Of a stretch of 64,000 nucleotides of DNA, positions 53,069-62,283 are shown one piece after another. Origin of the DNA: JAYWDA01 sp043747555. GTDB lineage: Bacteria > Bdellovibrionota > Bdellovibrionia > Bdellovibrionales > Bdellovibrionaceae. The notes beneath the pieces are model-generated. The model was not told the origin of the DNA. It was given only the letters and a program-made list of their open reading frames with translations, and searched no databases. The position numbers were made by a program, and so were the translations under genes. Each line of letters starts with the position of its first letter. Position 1 is the stretch's first letter. Location: NCBI GenBank assembly GCA_043747555.1, contig JAYTOY010000007.1, positions 4,742 through 68,741 of the forward strand, written 5' to 3'.

Positions 53069-55336
53069 TTAGGCGCAGCCCACTGTATGACCACAATTTG
53101 GGCAGCGGTAACAGCCACTTTGAAGCTCGGTGTCGGATTGACACAATGGGCACTTCATAACAAAAGTTTTTTGATTTAACGGCTGGCTGAATTTACTGTT
53201 ATCACGATAGATGGCCACGGCCTTAAGCTGTAATTTCCAAGCTTGTTGAAAAAGATCAGCAATCTCTTTTTCAGTGGCCGATTCTGGCAAATTGACGGTT
53301 TTTGAAATAGCTCCGCTGATAAAAGGCTGAACTGCTGCCATCATTAAAAGATGACTTTGCGGTCGCAATGCATTGGACCCCGTCGCGCCAGAAAAAACCG
53401 CCTGATGCTTTTCTAAAAAGCCCGGAGCTCCTTGAATCTGGCCATTTTTTAAAACGTACCCAGTTATTTTCTGAATATCATTTTCAGAATAGCTTAATTT
53501 TTTTAAAGCCACCACCATCGCAGAGTTAATGATTTCAACTTCGCCGCCGCCAACCATTTTTTTTAATTTCACTAAAGCAAAGTCAGGTTCGATCCCCGTC
53601 GTGTCACAATCCATAAAAAGTCCGATGGTTCCTGTTGGCGCCATGACTGTCACTTGCGAATTCCGAAACCCCGTCTGGGCGCCTTGCTGAACTGCAGTTT
53701 CCCATAAGCTCTTAGCCTGGGTTTTAAATTCCTGCGGAATCTGCTGCCAGTGAACTGATTCCAACGCATTTTGATGACGATCCATCACCCTTAGCATTGC
53801 AGTTTTATTTTTATTGAAACCAGGAAACGCGCCTTTTGCCTTTGCTAACTCAGCACTGGTTTTGTAGGCGACACCGCCCAGCACCGCACTCAGGCAGCCC
53901 GCCCAAGCCCGACCTTTTTCTGAATCATAAGGTAAAGCCATTCGCATTAATAGGGATCCTAGGTTGGCAAAACCTAAACCCAGTGGCCGATAGTGATGAC
54001 TATTTTCAGCAATTTTTTGCGTTGGATAACTCGAATAATCCACCAAAATATCCTGAGCGATTAAAAGAATTCGGGCAACATGCTGATAAGAATCTAAATC
54101 GAAAGAGCCATCCAATTTTAAAAATTTCACCAGATTCAGCGACGCTAAATTACAGGCGCTATCATCTAAGAACATATACTCAGAGCAAGGATTGCTAGCC
54201 CGAATCTCACCCGATTCAGGACACGTATGCCATTCATTGATCGTGTCATGAAACTGAACTCCGGGATCAGCACAGCTCCAAGTCGCATGAACTAAGCGCT
54301 GCCAAAGTTCGCGCGCCTTTATTTTTCGAACTTCTTTTTGCTCGGCTTTATTTTCTGATCTTGAGATCAAGGACCAGTCTTTATCCTCTTCTACGGCCTT
54401 CATAAAATAATGAGTTAAACGAACCGAGTTATTCGCATTCTGACCCGCCACCGTTCGATAAGCGGCTCCTTCAAAATCAGCTGGATACCCAGCTGCAATC
54501 AAGGCTTTTGCCTTTTTTTCTTCGTTTAATTTCCATTCTATAAAATCAATAATTTCGGGATGATCAATATCGACACAAACCATTTTTGCAGCTCGACGGG
54601 TGGTGCCCCCAGATTTGATGGCGCCAGCGCCACGATCTAGGACTTCAAGAAAGGCGATCAGACCTGAAGACGTTCCCCCCGTTTGCAGTTCTTCATATTT
54701 ACTTCTTAAAGGCGAAAAGTTAGTGCCTGACCCTGAGCCATATTTAAAAAGTTTAGCTTCGTTTTTTGCCAGATCAAAAATACTTTCTAAACTGTCATCG
54801 ACGGATTGAATAAAGCACGCCGAGACTTGGGGCCGCTCGAAAGCATTTCTATAACTGGTAACAATTTTATTTTTAAAATCCCAGGCCCACATTTCATTTA
54901 AAGATTCCAATCGATAAGCTTCAAAAACACCAGCATTAAACCAAACCGGCGAATTAAACGCCGCCATCTGGTGAATCAAAATAAATTTTAACTCTTCTGC
55001 AAAATGGTTTAGATCTTTTTCACTGGCAAAATAGTCGCCCTGCTTTTTAGCGCTGATGACAATGGCTTCGACCACCCGACTGATCAGCTGACGAACTGAC
55101 GATTCATTTTCAATCCGCGGAAGTTTCCTGCGAAAATATTTTGAAGCTGCGATGTCGACAGCCAGTTGCGACCAGGACTCGGGGGCTTCGACCGCCTGTT
55201 GCTCAAAGATCACTTTGCCGTCGCGATTTTTAATCACAGAATTAAATTTTTTCCAAACGACGGTTTCAAATGCATCAGCCTTTAACCCGTCGGTCGGCCC
55301 AGATAATTTTGGTGAAACTTTTAAACCCTTCGCCAT
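53069..55336 (-). CDS. nrdJ: Vitamin B12-dependent (class II) ribonucleotide reductase
   Basis: 755 residues from ATG 55336, where the family N-terminus begins (AKGLKVSPKL, later KVIFEQQAVEAPESWSQLAV). The frame is open further upstream but would overlap the divergent desulfurase. NrdJ features: SACFIQSVDDSLESIF, KYGSGSGTNFSPLRSKYEEL, SNPCSEYMFLDDSACNLASL, and a C-terminal Cys-rich tail (KCPLCQSD ... CYRCPNCGHTVGC) used for re-reduction or metal. It makes deoxyribonucleotides with adenosylcobalamin, with or without oxygen. Confidence 0.95.
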   Translation of the reverse strand: MAKGLKVSPKLSGPTDGLKADAFETVVWKKFNSVIKNRDGKVIFEQQAVEAPESWSQLAVDIAASKYFRRKLPRIENESSVRQLISRVVEAIVISAKKQGDYFASEKDLNHFAEELKFILIHQMAAFNSPVWFNAGVFEAYRLESLNEMWAWDFKNKIVTSYRNAFERPQVSACFIQSVDDSLESIFDLAKNEAKLFKYGSGSGTNFSPLRSKYEELQTGGTSSGLIAFLEVLDRGAGAIKSGGTTRRAAKMVCVDIDHPEIIDFIEWKLNEEKKAKALIAAGYPADFEGAAYRTVAGQNANNSVRLTHYFMKAVEEDKDWSLISRSENKAEQKEVRKIKARELWQRLVHATWSCADPGVQFHDTINEWHTCPESGEIRASNPCSEYMFLDDSACNLASLNLVKFLKLDGSFDLDSYQHVARILLIAQDILVDYSSYPTQKIAENSHHYRPLGLGFANLGSLLMRMALPYDSEKGRAWAGCLSAVLGGVAYKTSAELAKAKGAFPGFNKNKTAMLRVMDRHQNALESVHWQQIPQEFKTQAKSLWETAVQQGAQTGFRNSQVTVMAPTGTIGLFMDCDTTGIEPDFALVKLKKMVGGGEVEIINSAMVVALKKLSYSENDIQKITGYVLKNGQIQGAPGFLEKHQAVFSGATGSNALRPQSHLLMMAAVQPFISGAISKTVNLPESATEKEIADLFQQAWKLQLKAVAIYRDNSKFSQPLNQKTFVMKCPLCQSDTELQSGCYRCPNCGHTVGCA

Positions 55337-55392
55337 CAGAGCTTGATCATAATCTTCTTGAATCTTAGAGCAAGCCCATTTAAACCCAAGGG

Positions 55393-56571
55393 ATGCTGTC
55401 TGCTCCACCGATCTATTTAGACTACAATGCCACCACGCCACTTGATCCCCGTGTTCTGGAAGTGATGCTGCCCTATTTCCAACAGCATTTTGGTAACGCA
55501 GCCAGCTCACAACATCCTTGGGGTTGGACGGCCAGCCGTGCCGTTGAAAAAGCGCGGCAACAAGTCGCCGGACTCTTATCGGCAAAGCCTTCAGAAATTT
55601 TTTTCACCTCAGGCGCGACCGAAGGAAATAACTGGGTCTTTCAAAGTCTTTTTAAGCAATGGCAAGATTCTGCCAAGGGCGGATCTTTTCACGTTCTTAG
55701 TTCCAATGTTGAACACAGCTCCGTTTTAAAAAATTTAGAGGCTTTAAAAAAACAAGGCGCCATGGTTGAATTTGTGCCAGTGAATTCTTTTGGCCAAGTT
55801 GACGTAGCTGAAGTTAAAAAAAGAATTCGTCCCGACACTCGGTTGATGAGCTTTATCTGGGCTAATAATGAAATTGGCAGCCTAAATCCTATGAAAGGAC
55901 TGGGCCATCTTGCCCATGAAAATAAAGTCTATTTTCATAGTGATGCCACGCAAGCTGTAGGAAAAATTAAAGTACAACTTGAAGAAACAAAGGTCGACTT
56001 TTTAACCTTGTCGGCTCATAAAATTTATGGACCCAAAGGCAGCGGGGCTTTGTATATCAGGTCAGCTGATCCTTGCATTCAATTAGAGCCTTTCATCTTA
56101 GGCGGCGGCCAAGAAAAAGGTCTGCGCTCGGGAACGGTCAACGTGCCCGCGGTCGTAGGACTTGGATCGGCCTGTGAATTTTGCAGGATTGAAATGGATC
56201 AAAGTTTGATTCGGATGACAAAAATGCGGGATAATTTCTTAAAAAAATTAATCGAAGAAATTCCCGGCATCCAATTAAATGGTCATCCCTCCGACCGAAT
56301 TTATTCTAACTTAAGCCTGACCATGGCTTCAAAGACAGTTGCTGATGCCCTTCCTTTATTGATGCGCTTGGGCTTTAGCACGGGTTCGGCTTGCCATTCA
56401 GGGACGATGGCCGGGAGCTATGTTTTAAAGTCGATTGGCCTTTCCCCAGAGCAAATCGCCTCTACCTTAAGGCTTTCTTTTGGGCGATTTACGACAGAGG
56501 ATGAATTATCAGAAGCCCTGACCCTTCTGAAGAAGGCTTTTGCCAATTTGCAGACCCAGCCAAATATTTAG
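55393..56571 (+). CDS. Cysteine desulfurase (IscS/NifS type)
   Basis: 392 residues. YLDYNATTPLDPRVLEVMLP is the N-terminal signature; SAHKIYGPKGSGALYIR holds the PLP lysine, and FSTGSACHSG the active-site Cys. The length is normal for IscS/NifS. It supplies sulfur for iron-sulfur clusters. Divergent from nrdJ by 56 bases, and followed 79 bases later by an IscA-type carrier, so the two form a local cluster-assembly unit. Whether it is IscS or NifS cannot be told from sequence alone. Confidence 0.93.
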   Translation: MLSAPPIYLDYNATTPLDPRVLEVMLPYFQQHFGNAASSQHPWGWTASRAVEKARQQVAGLLSAKPSEIFFTSGATEGNNWVFQSLFKQWQDSAKGGSFHVLSSNVEHSSVLKNLEALKKQGAMVEFVPVNSFGQVDVAEVKKRIRPDTRLMSFIWANNEIGSLNPMKGLGHLAHENKVYFHSDATQAVGKIKVQLEETKVDFLTLSAHKIYGPKGSGALYIRSADPCIQLEPFILGGGQEKGLRSGTVNVPAVVGLGSACEFCRIEMDQSLIRMTKMRDNFLKKLIEEIPGIQLNGHPSDRIYSNLSLTMASKTVADALPLLMRLGFSTGSACHSGTMAGSYVLKSIGLSPEQIASTLRLSFGRFTTEDELSEALTLLKKAFANLQTQPNI

Positions 56572-56602
56572 TCCTTTCAATCATTTCGGGCTTTTTTCTC
56601 AA

Positions 56603-56630
56603 TTGATTGAACAAGGTGCATTCATAATCT
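56603..56630 (+). promoter_or_regulatory. Weak sigma-70-like promoter before the IscA-type gene
   Basis: TTGATT at 56603-56608 and TAATCT at 56625-56630 are separated by 16 bases, 20 bases before the ATG. The match is only moderate. Confidence 0.3.
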
Positions 56631-56650
56631 TTTTATGGTAAGTTCTATTT

Positions 56651-56977
56651 ATGATTCAAATCTCAGAGACTGCAGCTCAGAAATTATCGGTCCTTAAAAG
56701 GGATGAAGGAAAGCCCGCCGAAGCCGCCCTTCGCGTAGAAGTTAAAAAGGGTGGATGCTCAGGCCTTTCTTACAAGATGGATTTTGATACAGGCCCTCGT
56801 GATGGCGATAAGACCTTTGAATCCAATGGCCAGAAAATCACTGTTGACCCTCAAAGTTTACTTTATCTTTTGGGCTTAACACTTGATTACTCGGGTGGTC
56901 TGAACGGCAAAGGCTTTGTTTTCGATAATCCAAATGCCACCAAAAACTGCGGCTGCGGCTCTTCCTTTAACGTCTAG
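56651..56977 (+). CDS. A-type iron-sulfur carrier (IscA/ErpA/HesB)
   Basis: 108 residues. The three conserved Cys are present: GGCSGLSYKMDF and NCGCGSSF at the C-terminus. The start ISETAAQKLSVLK is typical. It carries or delivers iron-sulfur clusters to target proteins. Next to the cysteine desulfurase. Confidence 0.93.
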   Translation: MIQISETAAQKLSVLKRDEGKPAEAALRVEVKKGGCSGLSYKMDFDTGPRDGDKTFESNGQKITVDPQSLLYLLGLTLDYSGGLNGKGFVFDNPNATKNCGCGSSFNV

Positions 56978-57127
56978 GGAATTGTTTAAAAGTTGGTCAA
57001 TAAATCTGACATTCCCGCCTAGTGGTTCGACACTTTAAAAAGCATTCCAAGCTTAGAACATTTTTTTGACACAGATTCGTGAGGCCTAGCTTCTGGTGAT
57101 ATTCTTTGATCACACAGGAGGTTTTCA

Positions 57128-58003
57128 GTGAAACAATTACGGAAGATACTTTTAGGCTGCACAGTGATGGGAATCATCGGATGTAGCGGAAGTCCAAACT
57201 CAGGGGGCGGCTCTGCTGATCTTGGCGCGGTCCCTTTACTCAGTAGCCATCCATCAGGCGTCAACAACATGCGCTTAAGTCTGACAGATGCTCCTTCCCG
57301 CGAGCTAGAGCAAGTCTTCGTCAATGTCGATCATGCTGAGCTGTTCGTTAAAAAAGGGGGCCAGGCCGCCCGCTTGATCGTGGCTCAAGACTTGGGTTTA
57401 ATTGATCTGCTTCAATTAAAAAACGGCGTGATGTTACCGATGCATGACCTGGCCTTACCGACCGGTATAGAGATCACAGGGATTCGCTTGGTCTTAAAAG
57501 GCACTGACAACCATTCTATTAAAAAGGATGGCAGCCGATGTGAAATGCAAACCCCAAGTGGGCAGCAATCAGGAATTAAGATTCACCTAGCAAGTCCATT
57601 TACTCTGGAAGAGAACTTCACTTACTCGATGGTGTTAGACTTTGATGCGGGAAAATCAGTGGTGGTGAAGGGCAACGGTGATTGTTTACTTAAACCGGTG
57701 TTAAAGCTTCTACAGGTCACGAGAAGGGCTGTAGTTGTGGCTCCGCCAGTTGTTATTGCTCCGCCGGTGGCAGTGGTACCAGATCCTGGATCAACAGATG
57801 CCCCTGCACCAGTGCTTGACGAGCCTGTTACAGGTGGGACGGATACGAACGTTATTCAAGTTGTAGATACTTCCACAGCTCCAACAACGGACAGCACAAC
57901 GACGCCTCCTCCCGCAACGGCGCCAACAGGCTTTGATACGACAACACCGCCTAGCGCGCTTCCTCCCGTTATTTCAATTGAGGATAGCTTCTTCCTTGGA
58001 TAA
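57128..58003 (+). CDS. DUF4382 lipoprotein with Pro/Thr-rich tail
   Basis: 291 residues from GTG 57128 with GGAGG at 57118-57122. Lipobox IIGC (Cys at residue 19). Residues about 48-200 match the DUF4382 pattern: MRLSLTDAPSRELEQVFVNV, VLLQLKN-like LLQLKNGVM, GIEITGIRLVLKG. The last 90 residues are Pro, Thr, Val and Asp rich, low complexity, probably an extended linker at the cell surface. Function unknown. A terminator follows at 58019. Confidence 0.82.
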   Translation: MKQLRKILLGCTVMGIIGCSGSPNSGGGSADLGAVPLLSSHPSGVNNMRLSLTDAPSRELEQVFVNVDHAELFVKKGGQAARLIVAQDLGLIDLLQLKNGVMLPMHDLALPTGIEITGIRLVLKGTDNHSIKKDGSRCEMQTPSGQQSGIKIHLASPFTLEENFTYSMVLDFDAGKSVVVKGNGDCLLKPVLKLLQVTRRAVVVAPPVVIAPPVAVVPDPGSTDAPAPVLDEPVTGGTDTNVIQVVDTSTAPTTDSTTTPPPATAPTGFDTTTPPSALPPVISIEDSFFLG

Positions 58004-58018
58004 TTATTGAGATAATAA

Positions 58019-58047
58019 AACCGCTTCTTCAATTTGAAGAAGCGGTT
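58019..58047 (+). terminator. Strong hairpin, probable terminator
   Basis: AACCGCTTCTTC at 58019-58030 pairs perfectly with GAAGAAGCGGTT at 58036-58047, loop AATTT. It lies 15 bases after the DUF4382 stop. The T-tract after it is broken (CTCTTGCTTCCC), so it may be partly effective. Confidence 0.65.
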
Positions 58048-58159
58048 CTCTTGCTTCCCTTTGTCGATCATTTTGACAATCTTAAAAGACTTACAGTGCC
58101 TCTCGAAAGTTGAGATAAGCCGAAAGACCCTGTGGTACCTTGTGCGCAAGGGGCACAAA

Positions 58160-59695
58160 ATGAAACTTTCACGACAACTAATTCCAATTTTAATCCTTAT
58201 TTCATCAAACCTAAGCGCGGCCGCAGTTCCCTTCCAAAACGTTAATGGACCCAACTGCTTAAATGCGGCCATGACTTCCGTGGGCTTAAGCAAGCACTAC
58301 CGCTATGCCTCAAATGGTGAAATGCAAACGATGCTGAATTCACCTCTTTGTCGTAGGCTTGCAAATGGCGAAGTACGAGCAGTCAATGATATCGGCTTAA
58401 TTTTGGATAACGGGCCCTACGCGATGAAGGGTATTATTTCTCACGCCTTTGTTCATGTCAGCCGCGACCAGGTTTTTGAAAAACATGGCTATAGCAGAAC
58501 GGACCCCTACCAAGTTGTTAATTTGCAAAATGTCTTTGCAGAATACGAGGTTGATCAGAATCCGGAGTGTCGGCAAAATCAGTTTGACCGTAAAACTTGT
58601 CGAATGGGCACGGATTATTATCGTTGCGGTAACTTAGAGCAATTTATAACAAGTCATCCGCAAGAAATTAGAAAGTACACTATTGGTTTTTTTCGACAGC
58701 TTGAAAAGATCGAACAAAAATTGCAAGACTCATTTGCGTCCGGTGAGCCTTCAAAAAATAAGCAGCTTGAAGTTGCCAGAGACTTACAAGTCCTGGCCCG
58801 TAAAATGATGAATGTTCCCGAATCAGATGTCGTTGCGGAAAATTTATTTTTTAATATTATTGCGAATCGATTTGTATCTATTGCCGAACAACTTAATGCA
58901 ACGGGATACCATGAATTGCGCAACGGTGTTTGGGCATGGGAAAATCAAATTAAAAATATTGGTGAAATTTTTGAAATCATCTCAAAAGTAGAAATCCAAG
59001 ATGACTTGGATCTTGTTTATTCCAAAGCAGGATCAAAATTTTTATCAATTTACGGACCGATCGTCAAACTTCAGCGAAATGTTCCGCTCAATCTAGTGCT
59101 TGATATAGAAGAACCAAATATGGCAGCTGGAGTTTCATTATATAAAACGGAAGCTCATATAGGCGTCGGCGCTGATCTTCATCGGAACCCTAATATCACT
59201 CCAGATGCCTACTTGGCCATGCTTTGCCATGAGGTCGGTCATCTGTTGGGAGGAAAACCATATTCAGCCAATACCCTGAAACCGTCGCCGCAATGGGTTT
59301 CAAACACGCCGTCTTCTTCGGAAGGGCAAAGTGATTATTTTTCTTCGTTGGCCTGCATGAAAAAAGTTTTTGCAGAAACAACCCCAGCGACAGTCGCTGA
59401 TTTTGCGGTGACCCCGAAAATTAAAAACTTGTGTGAACGTCAGTACCCAAAACTTTTGGATCAAAATATTTGCAAACGAAGCATCAACGCCGGATATGAT
59501 TTGATGTTATATATTTCATCGATCTATACAAGCTTTGGGCCAGTGACAGATTTTTTAAAATTGGAGATGGATGCTTCAGAGGGCCGCGGTTTGAGTGCAA
59601 AAGGCATGTACCCATCTTTGCAATGTCGATTTGATACAATCGTGGCTGGTGCCTTAAATAGAAAACAACCTGATTGCTGGTTTGTTGGTCTTTAA
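58160..59695 (+). CDS. Secreted HExxH zinc-metalloprotease-like protein
   Basis: 511 residues from ATG 58160 with AAGGGG just before it. Signal peptide KLSRQLIPILILISSNLSAAA. YLAMLCHEVGHLLGGKP carries HEVGH, the zinc-binding motif, with a Gly turn after it as in some metalloproteases; a later SEGQSDYFSSLACM could supply the third ligand. About ten Cys suggest disulfides. A protease acting on host or prey envelope is inference; the family is not recognised. The stop overlaps the convergent hydrolase by four bases. Confidence 0.75.
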   Translation: MKLSRQLIPILILISSNLSAAAVPFQNVNGPNCLNAAMTSVGLSKHYRYASNGEMQTMLNSPLCRRLANGEVRAVNDIGLILDNGPYAMKGIISHAFVHVSRDQVFEKHGYSRTDPYQVVNLQNVFAEYEVDQNPECRQNQFDRKTCRMGTDYYRCGNLEQFITSHPQEIRKYTIGFFRQLEKIEQKLQDSFASGEPSKNKQLEVARDLQVLARKMMNVPESDVVAENLFFNIIANRFVSIAEQLNATGYHELRNGVWAWENQIKNIGEIFEIISKVEIQDDLDLVYSKAGSKFLSIYGPIVKLQRNVPLNLVLDIEEPNMAAGVSLYKTEAHIGVGADLHRNPNITPDAYLAMLCHEVGHLLGGKPYSANTLKPSPQWVSNTPSSSEGQSDYFSSLACMKKVFAETTPATVADFAVTPKIKNLCERQYPKLLDQNICKRSINAGYDLMLYISSIYTSFGPVTDFLKLEMDASEGRGLSAKGMYPSLQCRFDTIVAGALNRKQPDCWFVGL

Positions 59696-60516
59696 GCGAC
59701 CCGAATCTGTGTTTGGCTGATTATAAATTCTCGGATAAATTGGCTTATTTCTTCTGGTCTAGTTTTAATTGTCAAATGCCCGCCACCCCTGGTTGACACA
59801 ACTCTGAGACATTCCAAATTTTTTGCAAAAGATTGATAAGCTTTCCCTGAGAATAAATAATCCTGCTCATCATAAATCAACATGGCTGTTGGTTTCCTTA
59901 AACATTGACTGATTTTTTTATCCCAAAGAGTCCAATCCTCATTATGTAAAATCCAGGTAAAGTTGTGAACTAAGTGCGCGACAAAATCTAACTTTTTACC
60001 AGTTAACTTTTGCGCCGGAGAGTGCGTTCGACTGCGCTCATCTCGGAAAGCGGCGATCAATTTTTTAATTAAAGCTTGGCCGATGGGAGTGGCTAAAGCC
60101 ACTTTGATTCCTTTTTCTGTCCACGGAGTGACACAAAAATATCGCAATTCTGGGGGTATAAAATGAATTGACGAATGTGGCAGCATCGGATTGATCAGCA
60201 CCAATCGATCCACTAAATCTGGATACTGAATCGACAAGGCCCACGCCAGCGCTCCGCCATAACTAGTCGCTGCCAAGTTCACTTTCTGCCGCGGATAATT
60301 TTCTTTTAAAAATTGGGCTAACACTTCAATTTGGATCGAGAAAAAAATTTTATCTTGGCTTAGAAACAAATGCGAAATACTTGGAATCACAACACGGAAG
60401 TCTGATTTTAAATTTTCAACAACGGCGTCCCAGTGCATGACGCTGCCGCCATAACCATGAAGTAAAACTAAAATAGGTCCTTCACCGATTTCCCGATGAG
60501 TTATTTTGTGAGTCAT
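59692..60516 (-). CDS. Alpha/beta-fold hydrolase
   Basis: 274 residues. LVLLHGYGGSVMHWD carries the oxyanion HG; the nucleophile elbow is NLAATSYGGALAW, where the first Gly of GxSxG is Ala. The acid is likely in YDEQDYLF and the His in RGGGHLTIK. No signal peptide. Substrate unknown. Confidence 0.82.
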   Translation of the reverse strand: MTHKITHREIGEGPILVLLHGYGGSVMHWDAVVENLKSDFRVVIPSISHLFLSQDKIFFSIQIEVLAQFLKENYPRQKVNLAATSYGGALAWALSIQYPDLVDRLVLINPMLPHSSIHFIPPELRYFCVTPWTEKGIKVALATPIGQALIKKLIAAFRDERSRTHSPAQKLTGKKLDFVAHLVHNFTWILHNEDWTLWDKKISQCLRKPTAMLIYDEQDYLFSGKAYQSFAKNLECLRVVSTRGGGHLTIKTRPEEISQFIREFIISQTQIRVA

Positions 60517-60586
60517 CCAGATATGTTATCGGAAAATAAGACCGGTGACTTAATGTCTTGGACCTAGGCCTAGCTTTGACCAGATC

Positions 60587-61033
60587 TTACGACTTTAAAG
60601 GTTTTGGAATGGGTTTTGCGATTATTTTTTCGGCCGGCTTTTCAGGCGGCTTTTCAGTCAATAACATCGTATCTAAAACGGCAATCGATTCAGTTGGCTT
60701 TTCAGAGCGAAAACCGCGGATTTTTTTAGTCGTGTTTTCTTGTCGCTCAAGTTGCTCGGTCATATCAATTGTCACCGGACCAAAACATCGCACCTGGCAA
60801 GCCAGTCTTCGACTGTCGATATAATAGTTGGTCCCAATCAAGCTCAATTCTGTTTTATTCGGCGGCATTACGTTCGATTCGCCTTCCACAATGCGAATGC
60901 GACACTCTGCACAGGACGGCACACCTTTACACAAGGATTTAATTTCAATCCCATTATCCATTGCAAGCTGCAACAGCGTTTTTTCTGGGCTGGTCTCAAG
61001 TTCTATATTTTGGGGAACGAATTTAACTTTCAA
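60587..61033 (-). CDS. [2Fe-2S] plant-type ferredoxin with Lys/Pro tail
   Basis: 148 residues from TTG 61033 with AAGGAAAG before it. Residues 1-90 are a plant-type ferredoxin: CKGVPSCAECRIRIVEG gives three Cys, the fourth is in RLACQVRCFG. The last 45 residues are Pro/Lys/Glu rich and unlike the domain. It would transfer electrons in the cytoplasm. It lies 23 bases after tyrS in the same direction. Confidence 0.85.
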   Translation of the reverse strand: MKVKFVPQNIELETSPEKTLLQLAMDNGIEIKSLCKGVPSCAECRIRIVEGESNVMPPNKTELSLIGTNYYIDSRRLACQVRCFGPVTIDMTEQLERQENTTKKIRGFRSEKPTESIAVLDTMLLTEKPPEKPAEKIIAKPIPKPLKS

Positions 61034-61056
61034 TTTCTTTCCTTCAAGTTCTTTCC

Positions 61057-62283
61057 TTATGATTTTGACTCGACAATCACTTTAATAAATTTTTTCTTAC
61101 CGGCTTTGATTAAATATTCACGGCCTGCTTCCAAATCCAATTTTAACTTTGCATCCGCCACTTTTTCGCCATTTAAGCTGACACCACCGCCTTGAATTAA
61201 TCTTGATCCTTCACCGTTTGAAGTGACAAGACCCGCTTTAACCATTAAGGCACTTAAACCAAGTCCCTTTTCGGCACTGACCTTTAATTCAGGCACTTCA
61301 TCAGGCAATCCCTTATCAACAAAAATTCGATTAAACTCATCTTCGGCCCTTTGGGCCGCTTCTGATGAATGATACCTCGTCACAAAATACTTAGCTAAAT
61401 TTACTTTTACATCGCGGGGGTGTTTTTTTCCGCTCTTCACATCTTCTTGCAGCTGATTTAGTTCCTTCGGCGTGATTTCTGTTAAAAGCTCGTAATAGCG
61501 ATACATTAAGTCGTCAGAAACCCGCATGCTTTTCCCAAACATTTCTTTGGGCGAATCGACAATTGAAATATAATTATCTAAAGATTTAGACATTTTATTA
61601 ACGCCGTCTAGACCTTCTAACAATGGCATAGTTAAAACGACTTGTGATTCTTGTCCGTAAGAAGATTGCAAATCTCTGCCGACCAGCTAGTTAAATTTTT
61701 GGTCCGTCCCACCCAGCTCAACATCAGATTTTAAAGCGACAGAGTCATAGCCTTGTGTGAGCGGGTATAAAAATTCATGAATTGAAATCGGCACTCCCGC
61801 TTTATAGCGTTTTGTAAAATCATCGCGCTCAATCATACGAGCGACTGTGTACTGCGCAGTAAGTTTAATAAAATCAGCCGGTGTTAATTTATTGATCCAT
61901 GAAGAATTATAAACAATTTCTGTTTTTTCAGGATCCAGAATTTTAAAAACTTGAACGGCATAACTTTTTGCGTTCTCTTCAATTTCTTCTTTTGTCAGCA
62001 TAGGCCGAGTCGCATTTTTCCCTGATGGGTCGCCAATCATAGCGGTAAAATCACCAATCAGAAATTGAATATGATGCCCCAAATCTTGGAACACCTTCAG
62101 CTTGTTAAAAACCACCGTATGACCAAAATGAATATCCGGACGAGTGGGATCAGCGCCGAATTTAATTCGTAGAGGCTGCTTTTTTTCTAGGGATTTTTTT
62201 AACTTCTTAAGTAGATCGGCCTCGCTGATCAATTCAGCGCAGCCCTTCTTAATAAGTTCGATCTGCTCAAGGGGAGCTAACAT
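61057..62283 (-). pseudogene. tyrS: Tyrosyl-tRNA synthetase interrupted by an in-frame amber codon
   Basis: One 408-codon reading frame for TyrRS of the TyrZ type, broken only by TAG at codon 199 (61687-61689). The N-terminal part has the ATP site DIHFGHTVVFNK and ELGGTDQKFN; the C-terminal part continues in the same frame with LVGRDLQSSYGQESQVVLTM, the KMSKS loop (GVNKMSKSLDN) and the S4 domain (EGSRLIQGGGVSLNGEKVAD). Relatives read KFNLLVGR, so TAG stands for a Leu codon (TTG to TAG is one change). Everything else looks functional. The TAATG joint with rny supports the start. A sequencing error, a readthrough, or a second tyrS elsewhere would each explain it. Confidence 0.85.
61687..61689 (-). 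other. Amber codon within tyrS
   Basis: TAG between AAC and CTG in the frame GGT-D-Q-K-F-N-stop-L-V-G-R. No base is lost or gained around it. The next in-frame possible start is TTG 61671, without a ribosome-binding site. Confidence 0.9.

Noticed and set aside
55337..55585. Longer N-terminus of the ribonucleotide reductase.
   Set aside because: It would overlap the start of the divergent cysteine desulfurase, and the NrdJ family N-terminus begins at the ATG 55336.
57066..57098. TTGACA before the DUF4382 gene as a -35 box.
   Set aside because: No acceptable -10 lies at 16-18 bases; the nearest AT-rich hexamer is about 26 bases away.
61687..61689. Reassignment of TAG to a sense codon as an explanation of the tyrS amber.
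   Set aside because: TAG is used as an ordinary stop by many neighbours (for example 1931, 6973, 12586, 14754, 16827, 24808, 56975), so general reassignment is excluded.
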